From an uncultured Parabacteroides sp. (GTDB lineage: Bacteria; Bacteroidota; Bacteroidia; Bacteroidales; Tannerellaceae), in the NCBI RefSeq assembly GCF_905196875.1, contig NZ_CAJJWO010000001.1, positions 124,001-188,000 on the forward strand: DNA of 64,000 nucleotides. The letters run 5' to 3'. Shown here piece after piece: positions 18,112 through 26,946 of the stretch (position 1 is the stretch's first letter; each line of letters begins with the position of its first letter). The translations under genes were made by a program, and so were the position numbers. The notes beneath the pieces are model-generated. The model was not told the DNA's origin and made no database searches. It saw nothing but the letters and a program-made list of their open reading frames with translations.

Positions 18112-21100
18112 TTACAAATTCAACTGTAACCCGAAAGAAAAAGATTTAGTAGTTGGGAACCGGTTACTGGTTGTTCCGGAAACACTTTGTTCCGGATCCG
18201 TTCCGCGGCGAGCCGCACTGCCTATCGTTACCAGATTATCACCCTGCACAAAAAGGCGTAATGTATTTATGCCATATTTTGAAGTGAACGACTTCGGTAA
18301 AGTATAGCCTAAAGTAACATTCCTCAAACGGGCAAACGAGTTATTAAATATGAACTTGGAAGTATAAGTTCCTAAATAATTAGCGTACGCATTAGACAGA
18401 CGCGGGAACTTGGCATCCGTATTTTCAGGAGTCCATGCATCGAGCATATCCGGGTGCATGCTATAACCCGTACGATAAGACATCATTTGTGCATAATCGC
18501 TGTCATACAATTTACCTCCGATACTATAATAGATCATGAAAGATAAGTCAATTCCTTTATAAGAGAAATTATTGGTAAATCCGCCGAATAAAGCAGGAAT
18601 AGCATCTCCCAGATATTTCTTCTGGCTATCACTTGTTACTTCATTATAGTCTTCTGTAAGAACCCGTTCTTTTACGACCTTCTCACCTTTCTCATTCGTC
18701 TCATAAATATTCTTCCAATATTGGTCGTTACCGGTTTCTTTGTTTACACCGGCATACTCGACACCCCAGAAATTATAACGGGATTCTCCTTCACGCCATT
18801 TGAATACACCCGAGTTGATCTCTTTCTGCGGTAATTTGGTGATACGGTTTTTATAAGATGTTCCGTTCAAATCAATTGTCCACTTGAAGTTTTTATTTGA
18901 AATAGCGGCATAGTTCAAAGAGAATTCTATTCCCTGGTTTTTCACGTCACCGATATTACGGTCAATACCTCCAAAACCGGTAGAAGGCGCCATCGGCAAG
19001 GAGAACAACAAATCTTTAGACTTGCGATTGAACCATTCTACGCTACCGCTTAACTTATTAAACACTGCAAATTCCAATCCGAAATTCAGCTGCAGGTTGC
19101 TTTCCCATTTCAAATCTTTATTAGGCAAGCGGCTAACCAGAACACCCGGATCCGTATAATTATTCATACCTGTTTGATACAAACCCTGATAAGCATAATA
19201 TGTACCAAGATTATCATTACCAACAGCACCATAGCTAGCTTTCAGTTTCAGATTATCCAACCAGTCGCTATACGGTTTAAGAAATTCTTCATTCGACAAT
19301 CTCCAGGATGCACCTACCGACCAGAAATTACCCCAACGATTATCCGGGTGGAAACGGGAAGAACCGTCCGTACGGAAACTACCGGAGATATAATAACGGT
19401 CTTTGTAATCATATTCTACACGACTCAACCAACTCAACAGACGGTAGTTATCCTGATAAGAATTCATACTATTCATGACAGATGCCGAACCGATCTCTTC
19501 CACTCCGGGGAAAGGGAGTCCCCGTTTGGAAGCAGACAGTAACTTAAATTGCCTGTAATAAGCTTCCTGCCCCAATAAAACCGACAGAGAATGGTCGCCG
19601 AAGGTCTTTTCGTAAGTTAACAGGTTATTGATCGTATAAGCGAAATTACGATCGCTTTCTTTATATACTTCTCCTTTATAACCGGCTGCATAACCGTATT
19701 CGCTGTTTGTATATCCATCATAATTATATTGGTAGAAATCTACGCTCAAATTAGTACGCCATTTCAAACCAGGCATGAAAGTAATCTCGAAGTAACTTCT
19801 ATTGGAAACATCATCATGAGACCAAGGAGCATGGTTGTATGCATCGTCAGCCAATGGGTTCCACCCCTGCCAGGACTTACGATAGTCGCCATAGTCGTAA
19901 ATACGGTTTCCATTTTTATCCAGAATTAATTGCCCTGTCGTCTGGTCCGTTTCATAAACAGGATAAACGGCAGGCATCGTACGAAGGAACCATACCATAC
20001 TTTCAGCAGCAGAGCCTTCGCGCACACTATGTGACAAACTGATGTTAGTTCCAACTTTCAGCCATTTGTTTACAGAATAATTAAAACTGGCACGTGTGGA
20101 ATAACGTTCGAATCGTTGAATCGAAAAAACACCTTTATCATTCAGATAACCGGCAGACAGATAATAATCGGCTTTCTTCGACTTACCGCTAAAGTCTATC
20201 GTATATTCCTGACGCAACCCCGACCGAAACAATTCATCTCTCCAATTGCCGGAATACAATAACTTTGCGTCAGGATCCATCTTGCCGTCGGTTCCTACCG
20301 GAGAAGCTACATTATAAGGATTACAACCAAACTCGCCTGTCAGGTATGCAGATGCCCAGTTTCTTGAATCATCCTCTGAATATCCCCAATCTTTATATCC
20401 ATTGTATAAAGAACGCCAGGTTAATACAGATAATTCATCGGTTGTTAATTCGCGGGGCAGATCGACAGCCAGACTGGCAAATCCCCAGGTAGAACGAAAG
20501 TTGATCTGTCCTTTCTCCGACGAGCCTTTACGGGTCGTAATCATCACAACGCCATTCGCAGCACGCGAACCATACAATGCGGTTGCAGAAGCATCCTTGA
20601 GAACAGTCATCGATTCGATATCTGCCGGATTAATGGCATTCAGATAACCATTATAAGCCGTTCCGTCTACGACATACAACGGGTCGCTGGAAGCATTCAT
20701 AGAACCGATACCGCGTATCATGATTTTGGCATCCTCACCCGGTTCACCGCTATTATTAATAACCTGAACACCGGCACTTTGTCCTTGCAAAGCTTGCGTC
20801 ACATTGGATGCTCGTATTTTCTCCAAAGATTCTTTTTTGATTACCGTAGCCGATCCCGTAAAAGTTGATTTTTTTCCGGTACCATAAGCAACTACCATTA
20901 CCTCATCGATAGCTACGACATCTGGTTCCATTTTAATACTCAGACTATTGCCAACGATAGGAGCTTCAATCGTTTTATAACCCAGGTAAGAGACATGGAG
21001 AACCTTTGCACGGGCAGTAACTTCAATAGAAAACTCTCCGTTTTCATTCGTTGTCACTCCGTTCATGGTTTGTTTATCCATGATCGCTACTCCAATCATC

Positions 21101-21210
21101 GGCAAGCCGTCTTCTGCAGATGTAACCACACCTGTCACCAGCTTATTCTGCGCTACCACCAGTTGAGTACACAACAAAATGGCAAAAAGAACTGAAAAAA
21201 TTTTTTTCAT
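18112..21210 (-). CDS. susC: SusC/RagA family TonB-dependent transporter
   Basis: This outer-membrane TonB-dependent transporter imports oligosaccharides with its SusD partner. I place the start at 21210 (MKKIFSVLF), giving 1032 residues with a signal peptide ending near VVAQ. A carboxypeptidase-regulatory-like domain follows (VTGVVTSAEDGLPMIGV), then the TonB-box region VDEVMVVAYGTGKKSTFTGS-like segment, the plug (MIRGIGSMNASSDPLYVVDG, ADIESMTVLKDASATALYGS) and a 22-strand barrel ending FSFGLQLNL. It lacks the extra N-terminal STN signalling domain, so it is not the sigma/anti-sigma type. The only good -7 box upstream lies inside the invertible segment at 21324-21566. Confidence 0.95.
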   Translation of the reverse strand: MKKIFSVLFAILLCTQLVVAQNKLVTGVVTSAEDGLPMIGVAIMDKQTMNGVTTNENGEFSIEVTARAKVLHVSYLGYKTIEAPIVGNSLSIKMEPDVVAIDEVMVVAYGTGKKSTFTGSATVIKKESLEKIRASNVTQALQGQSAGVQVINNSGEPGEDAKIMIRGIGSMNASSDPLYVVDGTAYNGYLNAINPADIESMTVLKDASATALYGSRAANGVVMITTRKGSSEKGQINFRSTWGFASLAVDLPRELTTDELSVLTWRSLYNGYKDWGYSEDDSRNWASAYLTGEFGCNPYNVASPVGTDGKMDPDAKLLYSGNWRDELFRSGLRQEYTIDFSGKSKKADYYLSAGYLNDKGVFSIQRFERYSTRASFNYSVNKWLKVGTNISLSHSVREGSAAESMVWFLRTMPAVYPVYETDQTTGQLILDKNGNRIYDYGDYRKSWQGWNPLADDAYNHAPWSHDDVSNRSYFEITFMPGLKWRTNLSVDFYQYNYDGYTNSEYGYAAGYKGEVYKESDRNFAYTINNLLTYEKTFGDHSLSVLLGQEAYYRQFKLLSASKRGLPFPGVEEIGSASVMNSMNSYQDNYRLLSWLSRVEYDYKDRYYISGSFRTDGSSRFHPDNRWGNFWSVGASWRLSNEEFLKPYSDWLDNLKLKASYGAVGNDNLGTYYAYQGLYQTGMNNYTDPGVLVSRLPNKDLKWESNLQLNFGLEFAVFNKLSGSVEWFNRKSKDLLFSLPMAPSTGFGGIDRNIGDVKNQGIEFSLNYAAISNKNFKWTIDLNGTSYKNRITKLPQKEINSGVFKWREGESRYNFWGVEYAGVNKETGNDQYWKNIYETNEKGEKVVKERVLTEDYNEVTSDSQKKYLGDAIPALFGGFTNNFSYKGIDLSFMIYYSIGGKLYDSDYAQMMSYRTGYSMHPDMLDAWTPENTDAKFPRLSNAYANYLGTYTSKFIFNNSFARLRNVTLGYTLPKSFTSKYGINTLRLFVQGDNLVTIGSAARRGTDPEQSVSGTTSNRFPTTKSFSFGLQLNL

Positions 21211-21323
21211 AACCATATTTATTAAAATCAACGCTTCTCATTACTCTCACAAACACATAGCAGTGCATAATTTCAAATCAATCCGCAACTGACAGTCAAA
21301 AAACAATCGATATAAATAGCATT

Positions 21324-21566
21324 AGTTCTGGTAGGACTATGTCATCATACATTCTTTAACGGCAAATATATTAATTTTATATTTATACACTATAATTTAT
21401 ATCAAAAAATCACATCTGCATACAATTTTATTTGAAACCATAATTTATGAGGCCTGCAAATTAATCAATCGAAAGCTACCGTAATTCTACAATAAGGAAA
21501 ACGAAAAGACCGAAAAGACTGACACTAATTATATTTCATAATATATGAAAGAGTCCTACCAGAACT
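21324..21566. repeat. Candidate invertible promoter segment (inverted repeats 15 bp)
   Basis: AGTTCTGGTAGGACT at 21324-21338 is repeated as its exact reverse complement at 21552-21566, bounding a 213-bp AT-rich interior. The interior carries a -7 box pointing at susC (21363-21370), 25 bp from the left repeat. This is the layout of Bacteroidales phase-variable invertible promoters, in which a site-specific recombinase flips the promoter. Each repeat is itself a rough dyad (AGTTC-N5-GGACT), as expected of a recombinase core site. No recombinase gene is in the window. The orientation given should be the ON state for susC. Confidence 0.7.
21363..21370 (-). promoter_or_regulatory. -7 box for susC inside the invertible segment
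   Basis: The minus strand reads TATATTTG, an exact TAnnTTTG match, about 153 bp upstream of the susC start. The -33 region is poor. No other match facing susC was found between the left repeat and the gene. Confidence 0.55.
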
Positions 21567-21677
21567 CTCACCTTATTCGTATTTCATTAATTTAATACAA
21601 TATCCCAGCAAATAAGAACATTTATTTACAAAATCGACAAAACAGTACGAAAACATCAATAATGAAACGGAAAGCAC

Positions 21678-21685
21678 TACCTTTG
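21678..21685 (+). promoter_or_regulatory. -7 box for pdxB
   Basis: TACCTTTG matches TAnnTTTG, 56 bp upstream of the pdxB ATG and outside the invertible segment. Confidence 0.5.
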
Positions 21686-21741
21686 CAAACACGTAGAATA
21701 CAGGAGGGAATACCCTCTTTCGACTTAAATTGAAAGGCAAA

Positions 21742-22845
21742 ATGAAAATTGTAATAGACAATACCGTCCCCTATCTGAAGGGAATAGCGGAACCGATCGC
21801 AGAGGTGAAATACCTCGACTCAAAAGAATTCACTCCTACAGCCATTCAAGATGCAGATGCTCTGATCGTTCGCAGTATAGATAAATGTACACGTGAACTA
21901 TTGGAAGGTAGCCGTGTCCGGCTTATCACCACCGCAACCATAGGTTTCGACCATATCGATACAAAATATTGTAATGAAGCCGGTATTACCTGGAAAAATG
22001 CTCCGGGCTGTAATGCAATCTCAGTCGCCCAATATGTGCTGGCCTCACTGATTACCGTTGCACTCCGCAGAAAAGAGACGCTGCAGGACAAAACGATCGG
22101 AATTGTCGGCGTAGGCCATGTCGGAAAAGAATTAGAGAAACTTTGTATGGCTTATGGCTTGCATGTTTTACGTAACGACCCTCCCCGTGCAGAGACAGAA
22201 GGCAGCGAAGGATTCGTCTCTTTAGATACGATCGCAGAAGAGTCGGACATCATAACCTTTCACACTCCTCTAACAAAAGAAGGACGTTTCATGACACGCC
22301 ACCTGGCCAATGAGGATTTCTTTAATAAAACCCGTAAAAAGCCCTGGTTCGTTAATGCTTCTAGAGGGGCTGTGCACGATACGAAAGCACTTCTCGACGC
22401 TTTAAAATCCGGAATAATCAGCGAAGCCATCATAGATTGCTGGGAAAACGAACCGACCATCGACCGTGAACTGCTCGACCGGGTAGCCATTGCTACTCCG
22501 CATATTGCAGGCTTCTCCGCCGATGGGAAAGCCAACGGTACCCGTACCTGCCTGGAAAATATCGAACGATTTTTCAATGTAAAAATAGAGAAGCTGAGAA
22601 AGGTTGTGCCACCCGCTCCCGCCGATCCGGTTATCGACCTGGACGGAGTAACAGCTCAGCGTATCGAGTATGCAATCCTCAAGAGCTTTAACCCGCTTGC
22701 CGTAGATAAAATGCTACGGGAAACGCCGGAGAGGTTTGAATGGTTCCGGACAAATTATCATCATCCGCGGGAGTTTGCTGCTTATACAATAGAAAATGCG
22801 ACAGCAGAAGAACGGAAACTCTTCGATCAGCTGGGTTTCCGGTAA
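21742..22845 (+). CDS. pdxB: Erythronate-4-phosphate dehydrogenase
   Basis: The enzyme oxidises 4-phospho-D-erythronate in the deoxyxylulose-5-phosphate-dependent route to pyridoxal phosphate. The ATG at 21742 (MKIVIDNTVPYLKG) gives the standard N-terminus. The upstream in-frame TTG at 21730 is less likely. The D-2-hydroxyacid dehydrogenase Rossmann motif GIVGVGHVGKEL, the Arg-containing ATIGFDHID segment, the Glu in the WENEPTID region and the catalytic His in ATPHIAGFSADGK are all visible. The C-terminal dimerisation extension is typical of PdxB. An MFS gene follows after 39 bp. Confidence 0.93.
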   Translation: MKIVIDNTVPYLKGIAEPIAEVKYLDSKEFTPTAIQDADALIVRSIDKCTRELLEGSRVRLITTATIGFDHIDTKYCNEAGITWKNAPGCNAISVAQYVLASLITVALRRKETLQDKTIGIVGVGHVGKELEKLCMAYGLHVLRNDPPRAETEGSEGFVSLDTIAEESDIITFHTPLTKEGRFMTRHLANEDFFNKTRKKPWFVNASRGAVHDTKALLDALKSGIISEAIIDCWENEPTIDRELLDRVAIATPHIAGFSADGKANGTRTCLENIERFFNVKIEKLRKVVPPAPADPVIDLDGVTAQRIEYAILKSFNPLAVDKMLRETPERFEWFRTNYHHPREFAAYTIENATAEERKLFDQLGFR

Positions 22846-22884
22846 TATGCCGTAGAAAATAAAAAAATCAAGCACTGAAAAATA

Positions 22885-24084
22885 ATGGCAAAAGACAAGT
22901 TATTATCTCCCGGTTTCTGCTACATATTAACAGCAAACTTTTTGCTGTTTTTTGCATTTTACCTGATATTACCCATCCTGCCTTTCTACTTGCAGGAACG
23001 GTTTATGACGGATAAATCGATGATCGGATTTATCCTGTCCTGCTATACGATCGCTTGTCTATGCATTCGACCGTTCTCAGGATATCTGTTGGATACTTTT
23101 GCACGTCGCCCTTTGTATCTGCTGGCATACGCCATATTCATGGTTATATTTGCGGGATATATGGTTGCCAGCCTGTTGAGTATATTTATTGTATTGCGTA
23201 TTTTGCACGGGTTTGCTTTCGGCATGGTCACTGTTTCCGGTAATACGATCGTGATCGACATCCTTCCTTCTTCCCGGCGTGGCGAAGGGCTTGGATATTA
23301 CGGGATGGCGAACAATCTGGCGATGAGCTTCGGCCCGATGATCGGATTGTTTATGCATGAGAGCTTTAGTTACGAGGTTATATTTTCGTGTTCGCTGATC
23401 TCTTGTTTCCTCGGATTTATAATGGCCTACCTGGTTAAGACACCTTATAAGCAACCGGTTAAGAAGGAGCCGATTTCTCTCGACCGCTTTTTTCTGGTGA
23501 AAGGGCTTTGGGCCGGAATTTCCTTATTGCTTCTTTCTATTCCTTATGGAATGACGACAACCTATGTTGCCATGTATGCCGACGAAATCGGTATTTCGGT
23601 ACACTCCGGGCTTTACTTTACCTTTATGGCCGTCGGCCTGGCCGTATCGCGCCTGTTCTCCGGCCGACAGGTAGATAAAGGGCGCATCACGCTGGTTATC
23701 ATACTGGGAATGTTCCTGGCATGTGCCAGCTTCTTCGCCCTCGCATCACTCGAAACTCTGATGAAATGGAATCCGGTATTCACTTCCTATTTGTTTATCG
23801 GGATCGCCTTGTCGCAGGGAGTGGCTTTCGGCACAATGTTTCCGGCCTTCAACACACTGTTCGTCAATCTCGCACCCAACAGCCAGCGCGGAACGGCTAC
23901 TTCCACTTACCTGACCAGCTGGGATGTCGGGATCGGCATCGGATTAATGATAGGAGGAAGTATAGCGCAGACCTTCGGCGGATTCAATCACGCTTATCTT
24001 TTCGGGGCTTGCCTCACGGTGTTGTCTACGATCTTCTTTATGGTAAAAGGAGGACCGTATTTCAACAGGAACAAACTGCGGTAA
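22885..24084 (+). CDS. Major facilitator superfamily transporter
   Basis: The 399-residue protein has twelve predicted transmembrane helices in two six-helix halves. The first cytoplasmic loop has the MFS motif A equivalent in GYLLDTFARRPLY, and GRQVDKGRITL is its counterpart in the second half. This arrangement resembles drug/proton antiporters (DHA1 type), but no substrate can be assigned. It is probably co-transcribed with pdxB (39-bp gap) and converges on the GT1 gene with a 13-bp gap. Confidence 0.88.
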   Translation: MAKDKLLSPGFCYILTANFLLFFAFYLILPILPFYLQERFMTDKSMIGFILSCYTIACLCIRPFSGYLLDTFARRPLYLLAYAIFMVIFAGYMVASLLSIFIVLRILHGFAFGMVTVSGNTIVIDILPSSRRGEGLGYYGMANNLAMSFGPMIGLFMHESFSYEVIFSCSLISCFLGFIMAYLVKTPYKQPVKKEPISLDRFFLVKGLWAGISLLLLSIPYGMTTTYVAMYADEIGISVHSGLYFTFMAVGLAVSRLFSGRQVDKGRITLVIILGMFLACASFFALASLETLMKWNPVFTSYLFIGIALSQGVAFGTMFPAFNTLFVNLAPNSQRGTATSTYLTSWDVGIGIGLMIGGSIAQTFGGFNHAYLFGACLTVLSTIFFMVKGGPYFNRNKLR

Positions 24085-24097
24085 GAAAGCTGATGTA

Positions 24098-25336
24098 TCA
24101 CCTCAGCGACTCTATATAGTCGCACAACTTCTCTATCCCCTTCTCGCTTTTTATCTTTTCAGCGATAGCTGACGCATTCTTTTTATAGGCAGAATTATTG
24201 ACAAGGTCGCTCATCTTTTCTTCCAACTCCTCTTCCGAAACTTTTGCGATCTTTACTCTTTCCGGGCCCAATCCCAGGACTTGTACTCGATAGGCCCAAT
24301 AAGGCTGGTCGAGAAGCAAAGGAGTGATCAGTTGAGGAACTCCCGCACGCGCTACGCTATGCGTCGTTCCGCTTCCCCCATGATGGATAACAGCATCGCA
24401 ATGCGGGAAGATCAGATGATGAGGGATCGGTTTATGCATCAGGAACAACTGCTCGTTTCCCTGCAACGAAGCGCCGGTCTTAGCCCAGCCGGAACCGACA
24501 ACCAGCCGGTATTGTTTTCGTTCGCAGATCCGGGCCAACATTCCGCAAAACCGTTCGCGATCTTTTGTCGTACAACTTCCCAGGGTGAAAAAGAGAACCG
24601 GGGTCCGGTCTTTATTGATAAATGCCATCAGTTCACGATAGGCTTCTTCGTCATATTCGAAAGTATCATTAAAACAATATCCACCGATATTCCAACGAAA
24701 ACGTTCATCCCAAACCGGATCGGTATGTCCCAGATACTGACTGTACAACAGAAAATTATCACTGTTCTTTCCGGCATCCTGCCCGAAATTCCGGATCGGA
24801 GCCAGACCGTATTTTACGCGATTTTTATTGATCGTATCCTTCACCATATAGTTAGAGACACGGTTCATCATCAACCAAAGCAGTTTCGGGGTAAATATCG
24901 GATTAGGCTTCGGATACGGGAAAGCTGGAGGCGGCATTTTTTCACCGGGGAGGAAAGGTGCGAAAGCAGTCCGGACAAACGGTTTCTTACAATATTCAGC
25001 TATTCCTGTTGCGGCAAATTCGGTATTGGCAGCGACAAGGACATCATTCTGCTCCAACAGCGGTATCACCTGTACAAACTGTTTGTCGATCGCATCGCGT
25101 GTCCATTCCACGATCCTTTTGAAACTTTGTTTATTCTCGGCTGCATCAGCCATCATCCCTCCGATATTATCGAAGTCCTGCAAAACGACTTTTACAGGAT
25201 ATTTTTTAGCCATCTCCTCAAAAACATGGGGCAAATTCATTGTCACTTCATGTCCCCGTTCAACCAGTTCGCGGGCAATAGCCAGGTAAGGCAATACATC
25301 GCCCTGTGATCCTCTTGTTACAAGCAGTATTTTCAT
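24098..25336 (-). CDS. Glycosyltransferase family 1 (UGT/MGT-like)
   Basis: The 412-residue protein begins MKILLVTRGSQGDVLPYLAIARELVERGHEV, the standard start of GT1 enzymes related to sterol and vancomycin-aglycone glucosyltransferases. The catalytic His region is less clear. The donor domain has the conserved HHGGSGTTHSVARAGVPQL, where the His and Gly-rich loop bind the nucleotide sugar, and LLLDQPYWAYRV. It probably glycosylates a lipid or small hydrophobic acceptor. It is preceded by a possible small membrane protein gene in the same direction. Confidence 0.88.
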   Translation of the reverse strand: MKILLVTRGSQGDVLPYLAIARELVERGHEVTMNLPHVFEEMAKKYPVKVVLQDFDNIGGMMADAAENKQSFKRIVEWTRDAIDKQFVQVIPLLEQNDVLVAANTEFAATGIAEYCKKPFVRTAFAPFLPGEKMPPPAFPYPKPNPIFTPKLLWLMMNRVSNYMVKDTINKNRVKYGLAPIRNFGQDAGKNSDNFLLYSQYLGHTDPVWDERFRWNIGGYCFNDTFEYDEEAYRELMAFINKDRTPVLFFTLGSCTTKDRERFCGMLARICERKQYRLVVGSGWAKTGASLQGNEQLFLMHKPIPHHLIFPHCDAVIHHGGSGTTHSVARAGVPQLITPLLLDQPYWAYRVQVLGLGPERVKIAKVSEEELEEKMSDLVNNSAYKKNASAIAEKIKSEKGIEKLCDYIESLR

Positions 25337-25374
25337 CGATTCAATATTTTATCATGTAGTTTTTCCACGACAGT

Positions 25375-25557
25375 TCAGATCTCTCTGTCTTCGTTATCAT
25401 TCAGGACACACTGTTCTTCGACCTTATATCCCTCTTCCGCCTTTTTACTTTCTGCTTTCCGTTTAAAAAGCATCCGCACCAAAAAGGCTAAAAAACCTAA
25501 TAATAGACTCATTAACATAATGAGAACAAAGAACGTATATATAAACACATCCGTCAA
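25375..25557 (-). CDS. Possible small single-span membrane protein
   Basis: This 60-residue reading frame encodes one long hydrophobic stretch (about residues 4-30), then KRK and a highly charged tail, as in real small membrane proteins with a cytoplasmic C-terminus. It starts with TTG at 25557. A GTG three codons later is the alternative. It lies 38 bp upstream of the GT1 gene on the same strand and could be co-transcribed. No family is recognised, and the unusual start keeps confidence moderate. Confidence 0.42.
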   Translation of the reverse strand: MTDVFIYTFFVLIMLMSLLLGFLAFLVRMLFKRKAESKKAEEGYKVEEQCVLNDNEDREI

Positions 25558-25749
25558 TGTCTATTTTTCACATTCGATATTCCATTATTAATAATATCAC
25601 ATTGTCGTATATTAATTCACAGACAGTTATGTATTTCAAAAAAATCAAATCTTAAGAATAGAATATTGATTCTGAAATATAGCTATTGTTTGGTATAAAG
25701 TTATATCGGTACTTTGTATCATCATACAAAACAATAAAAAGAAAAGTAA

Positions 25750-26928
25750 ATGAACAAGTATTTATTGCACAACTTTCTTTATGCCATCTGCATGGTCGCT
25801 CTACTGACAGCCTGCGATGACAATGATGATTATGATGGACCCGAAATGAACGGAACCTATTCTAACAAGTTGAGCGCACCCGAGGGTGGCGACGCATTGA
25901 TCCTGACTTACAGCGGACGAGAGTTTATCGGTAAGGATGTCGCTTTTAAAATGATTAACGACAACACAGCAAACATTACCCTACACGGCGTTCTTCCCGG
26001 AGAAACCGCCACTCCACTGGAAAATGTGGCGCTGACCGCCGAAACCAATGGTTATTCTTTTGCCGGAAACGGAACTGGGGCCAACGGAACCTCTTTCGCC
26101 TATACCGGAAAAGTAGAAAAAGGGAAAATGACCCTGGCCCTGACCGATGTGAAGATCGCATCGAACCAACTGACATCAAATAAAACATGGTATCCGGTAC
26201 AAACCGGAGTTACCGAAGAGACAGACCCGGTTCAGGGTAACTATACATGCCGGCATTATGCCTTCCACCTGGTAACAGACAACCTGATACTGGGACAGGC
26301 AGCCCCCATGCTCGAAGGCATGGTTGGAAATCTGATCACCTGGTTCATAAACAATGTAACATTCAATCCGGACGGCAATATTACGGCCAGCTACGGAACC
26401 ATGCCTGAAGGCAAAGCACTTGCCGATCTGCTGAATGCTGTTCCCGACAGAAAAGAAAGCGATTGGATCTCTTCCCCCATCAATCTGGCTTCTTATTATG
26501 TAAAAGACGATTCCGAACTTTACATCGTGCCTAACGTAGACATGATCCTTTATCAGATTCAGCAAAACAAAACCAAAGCGGACAGCAGTCTGGACCCGGC
26601 AGTTCTTGCAGCCGTTTATCAGCAGCTCAATAAATGGAGCACCACAGGTATTAAAATGACTATCCGTAAAAACTCTGAAGTTCCTTACAACAGCATGGGC
26701 AACCTGATCGCTTACAAAGGTGATATTTTTATGTTCCTCGACAAGGAAGAAATAGCGGCATTCATTCCTCTCCTTTCTTTAGTAAAAGGACTTCTTCCCG
26801 AAGATATCCTGAACGGACCGATGGGCCCGATGATCGGAACCATACTCGACATGTTGAGCGGAAGCCTGCAACAAGCACAAACACTCGAGCTGGGCATGAT
26901 GCTGACCAAAGAAAAACAGACACTATAA
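25750..26928 (+). CDS. Lipoprotein, possibly DUF4925-like, upstream of a TonB-dependent receptor
   Basis: The protein has a lipoprotein signal peptide with lipobox MVALLTACDD (Cys at about residue 23) followed by an acidic stretch, which in Bacteroidetes often marks surface-exposed lipoproteins. The body has repeated beta-rich segments (NGTYSNKLSAPEGGDALILTY, then GKVEKGKMTLALTDV). This resembles DUF4925 proteins, but I am not certain of the family. It sits 18 bp before the TonB-dependent receptor gene, so the two probably form an uptake pair. The ligand is unknown. Confidence 0.75.
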   Translation: MNKYLLHNFLYAICMVALLTACDDNDDYDGPEMNGTYSNKLSAPEGGDALILTYSGREFIGKDVAFKMINDNTANITLHGVLPGETATPLENVALTAETNGYSFAGNGTGANGTSFAYTGKVEKGKMTLALTDVKIASNQLTSNKTWYPVQTGVTEETDPVQGNYTCRHYAFHLVTDNLILGQAAPMLEGMVGNLITWFINNVTFNPDGNITASYGTMPEGKALADLLNAVPDRKESDWISSPINLASYYVKDDSELYIVPNVDMILYQIQQNKTKADSSLDPAVLAAVYQQLNKWSTTGIKMTIRKNSEVPYNSMGNLIAYKGDIFMFLDKEEIAAFIPLLSLVKGLLPEDILNGPMGPMIGTILDMLSGSLQQAQTLELGMMLTKEKQTL

Positions 26929-26946
26929 CAAATAAAAACGACAGAA

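Larger units (their letters stand above)
21211..21741. other. Intergenic region between susC and pdxB
   Basis: This 531-bp AT-rich stretch contains no credible gene. It holds the susC leader (21211-21323), a candidate invertible promoter segment bounded by 15-bp inverted repeats (21324-21566), and the pdxB promoter region (21567-21741). Confidence 0.85.

Noticed and set aside
26929..26946. Cobalamin or other riboswitch before the TonB-dependent receptor
   Set aside because: Only 18 bp separate it from the lipoprotein gene, and the region upstream of that gene shows no conserved riboswitch core.
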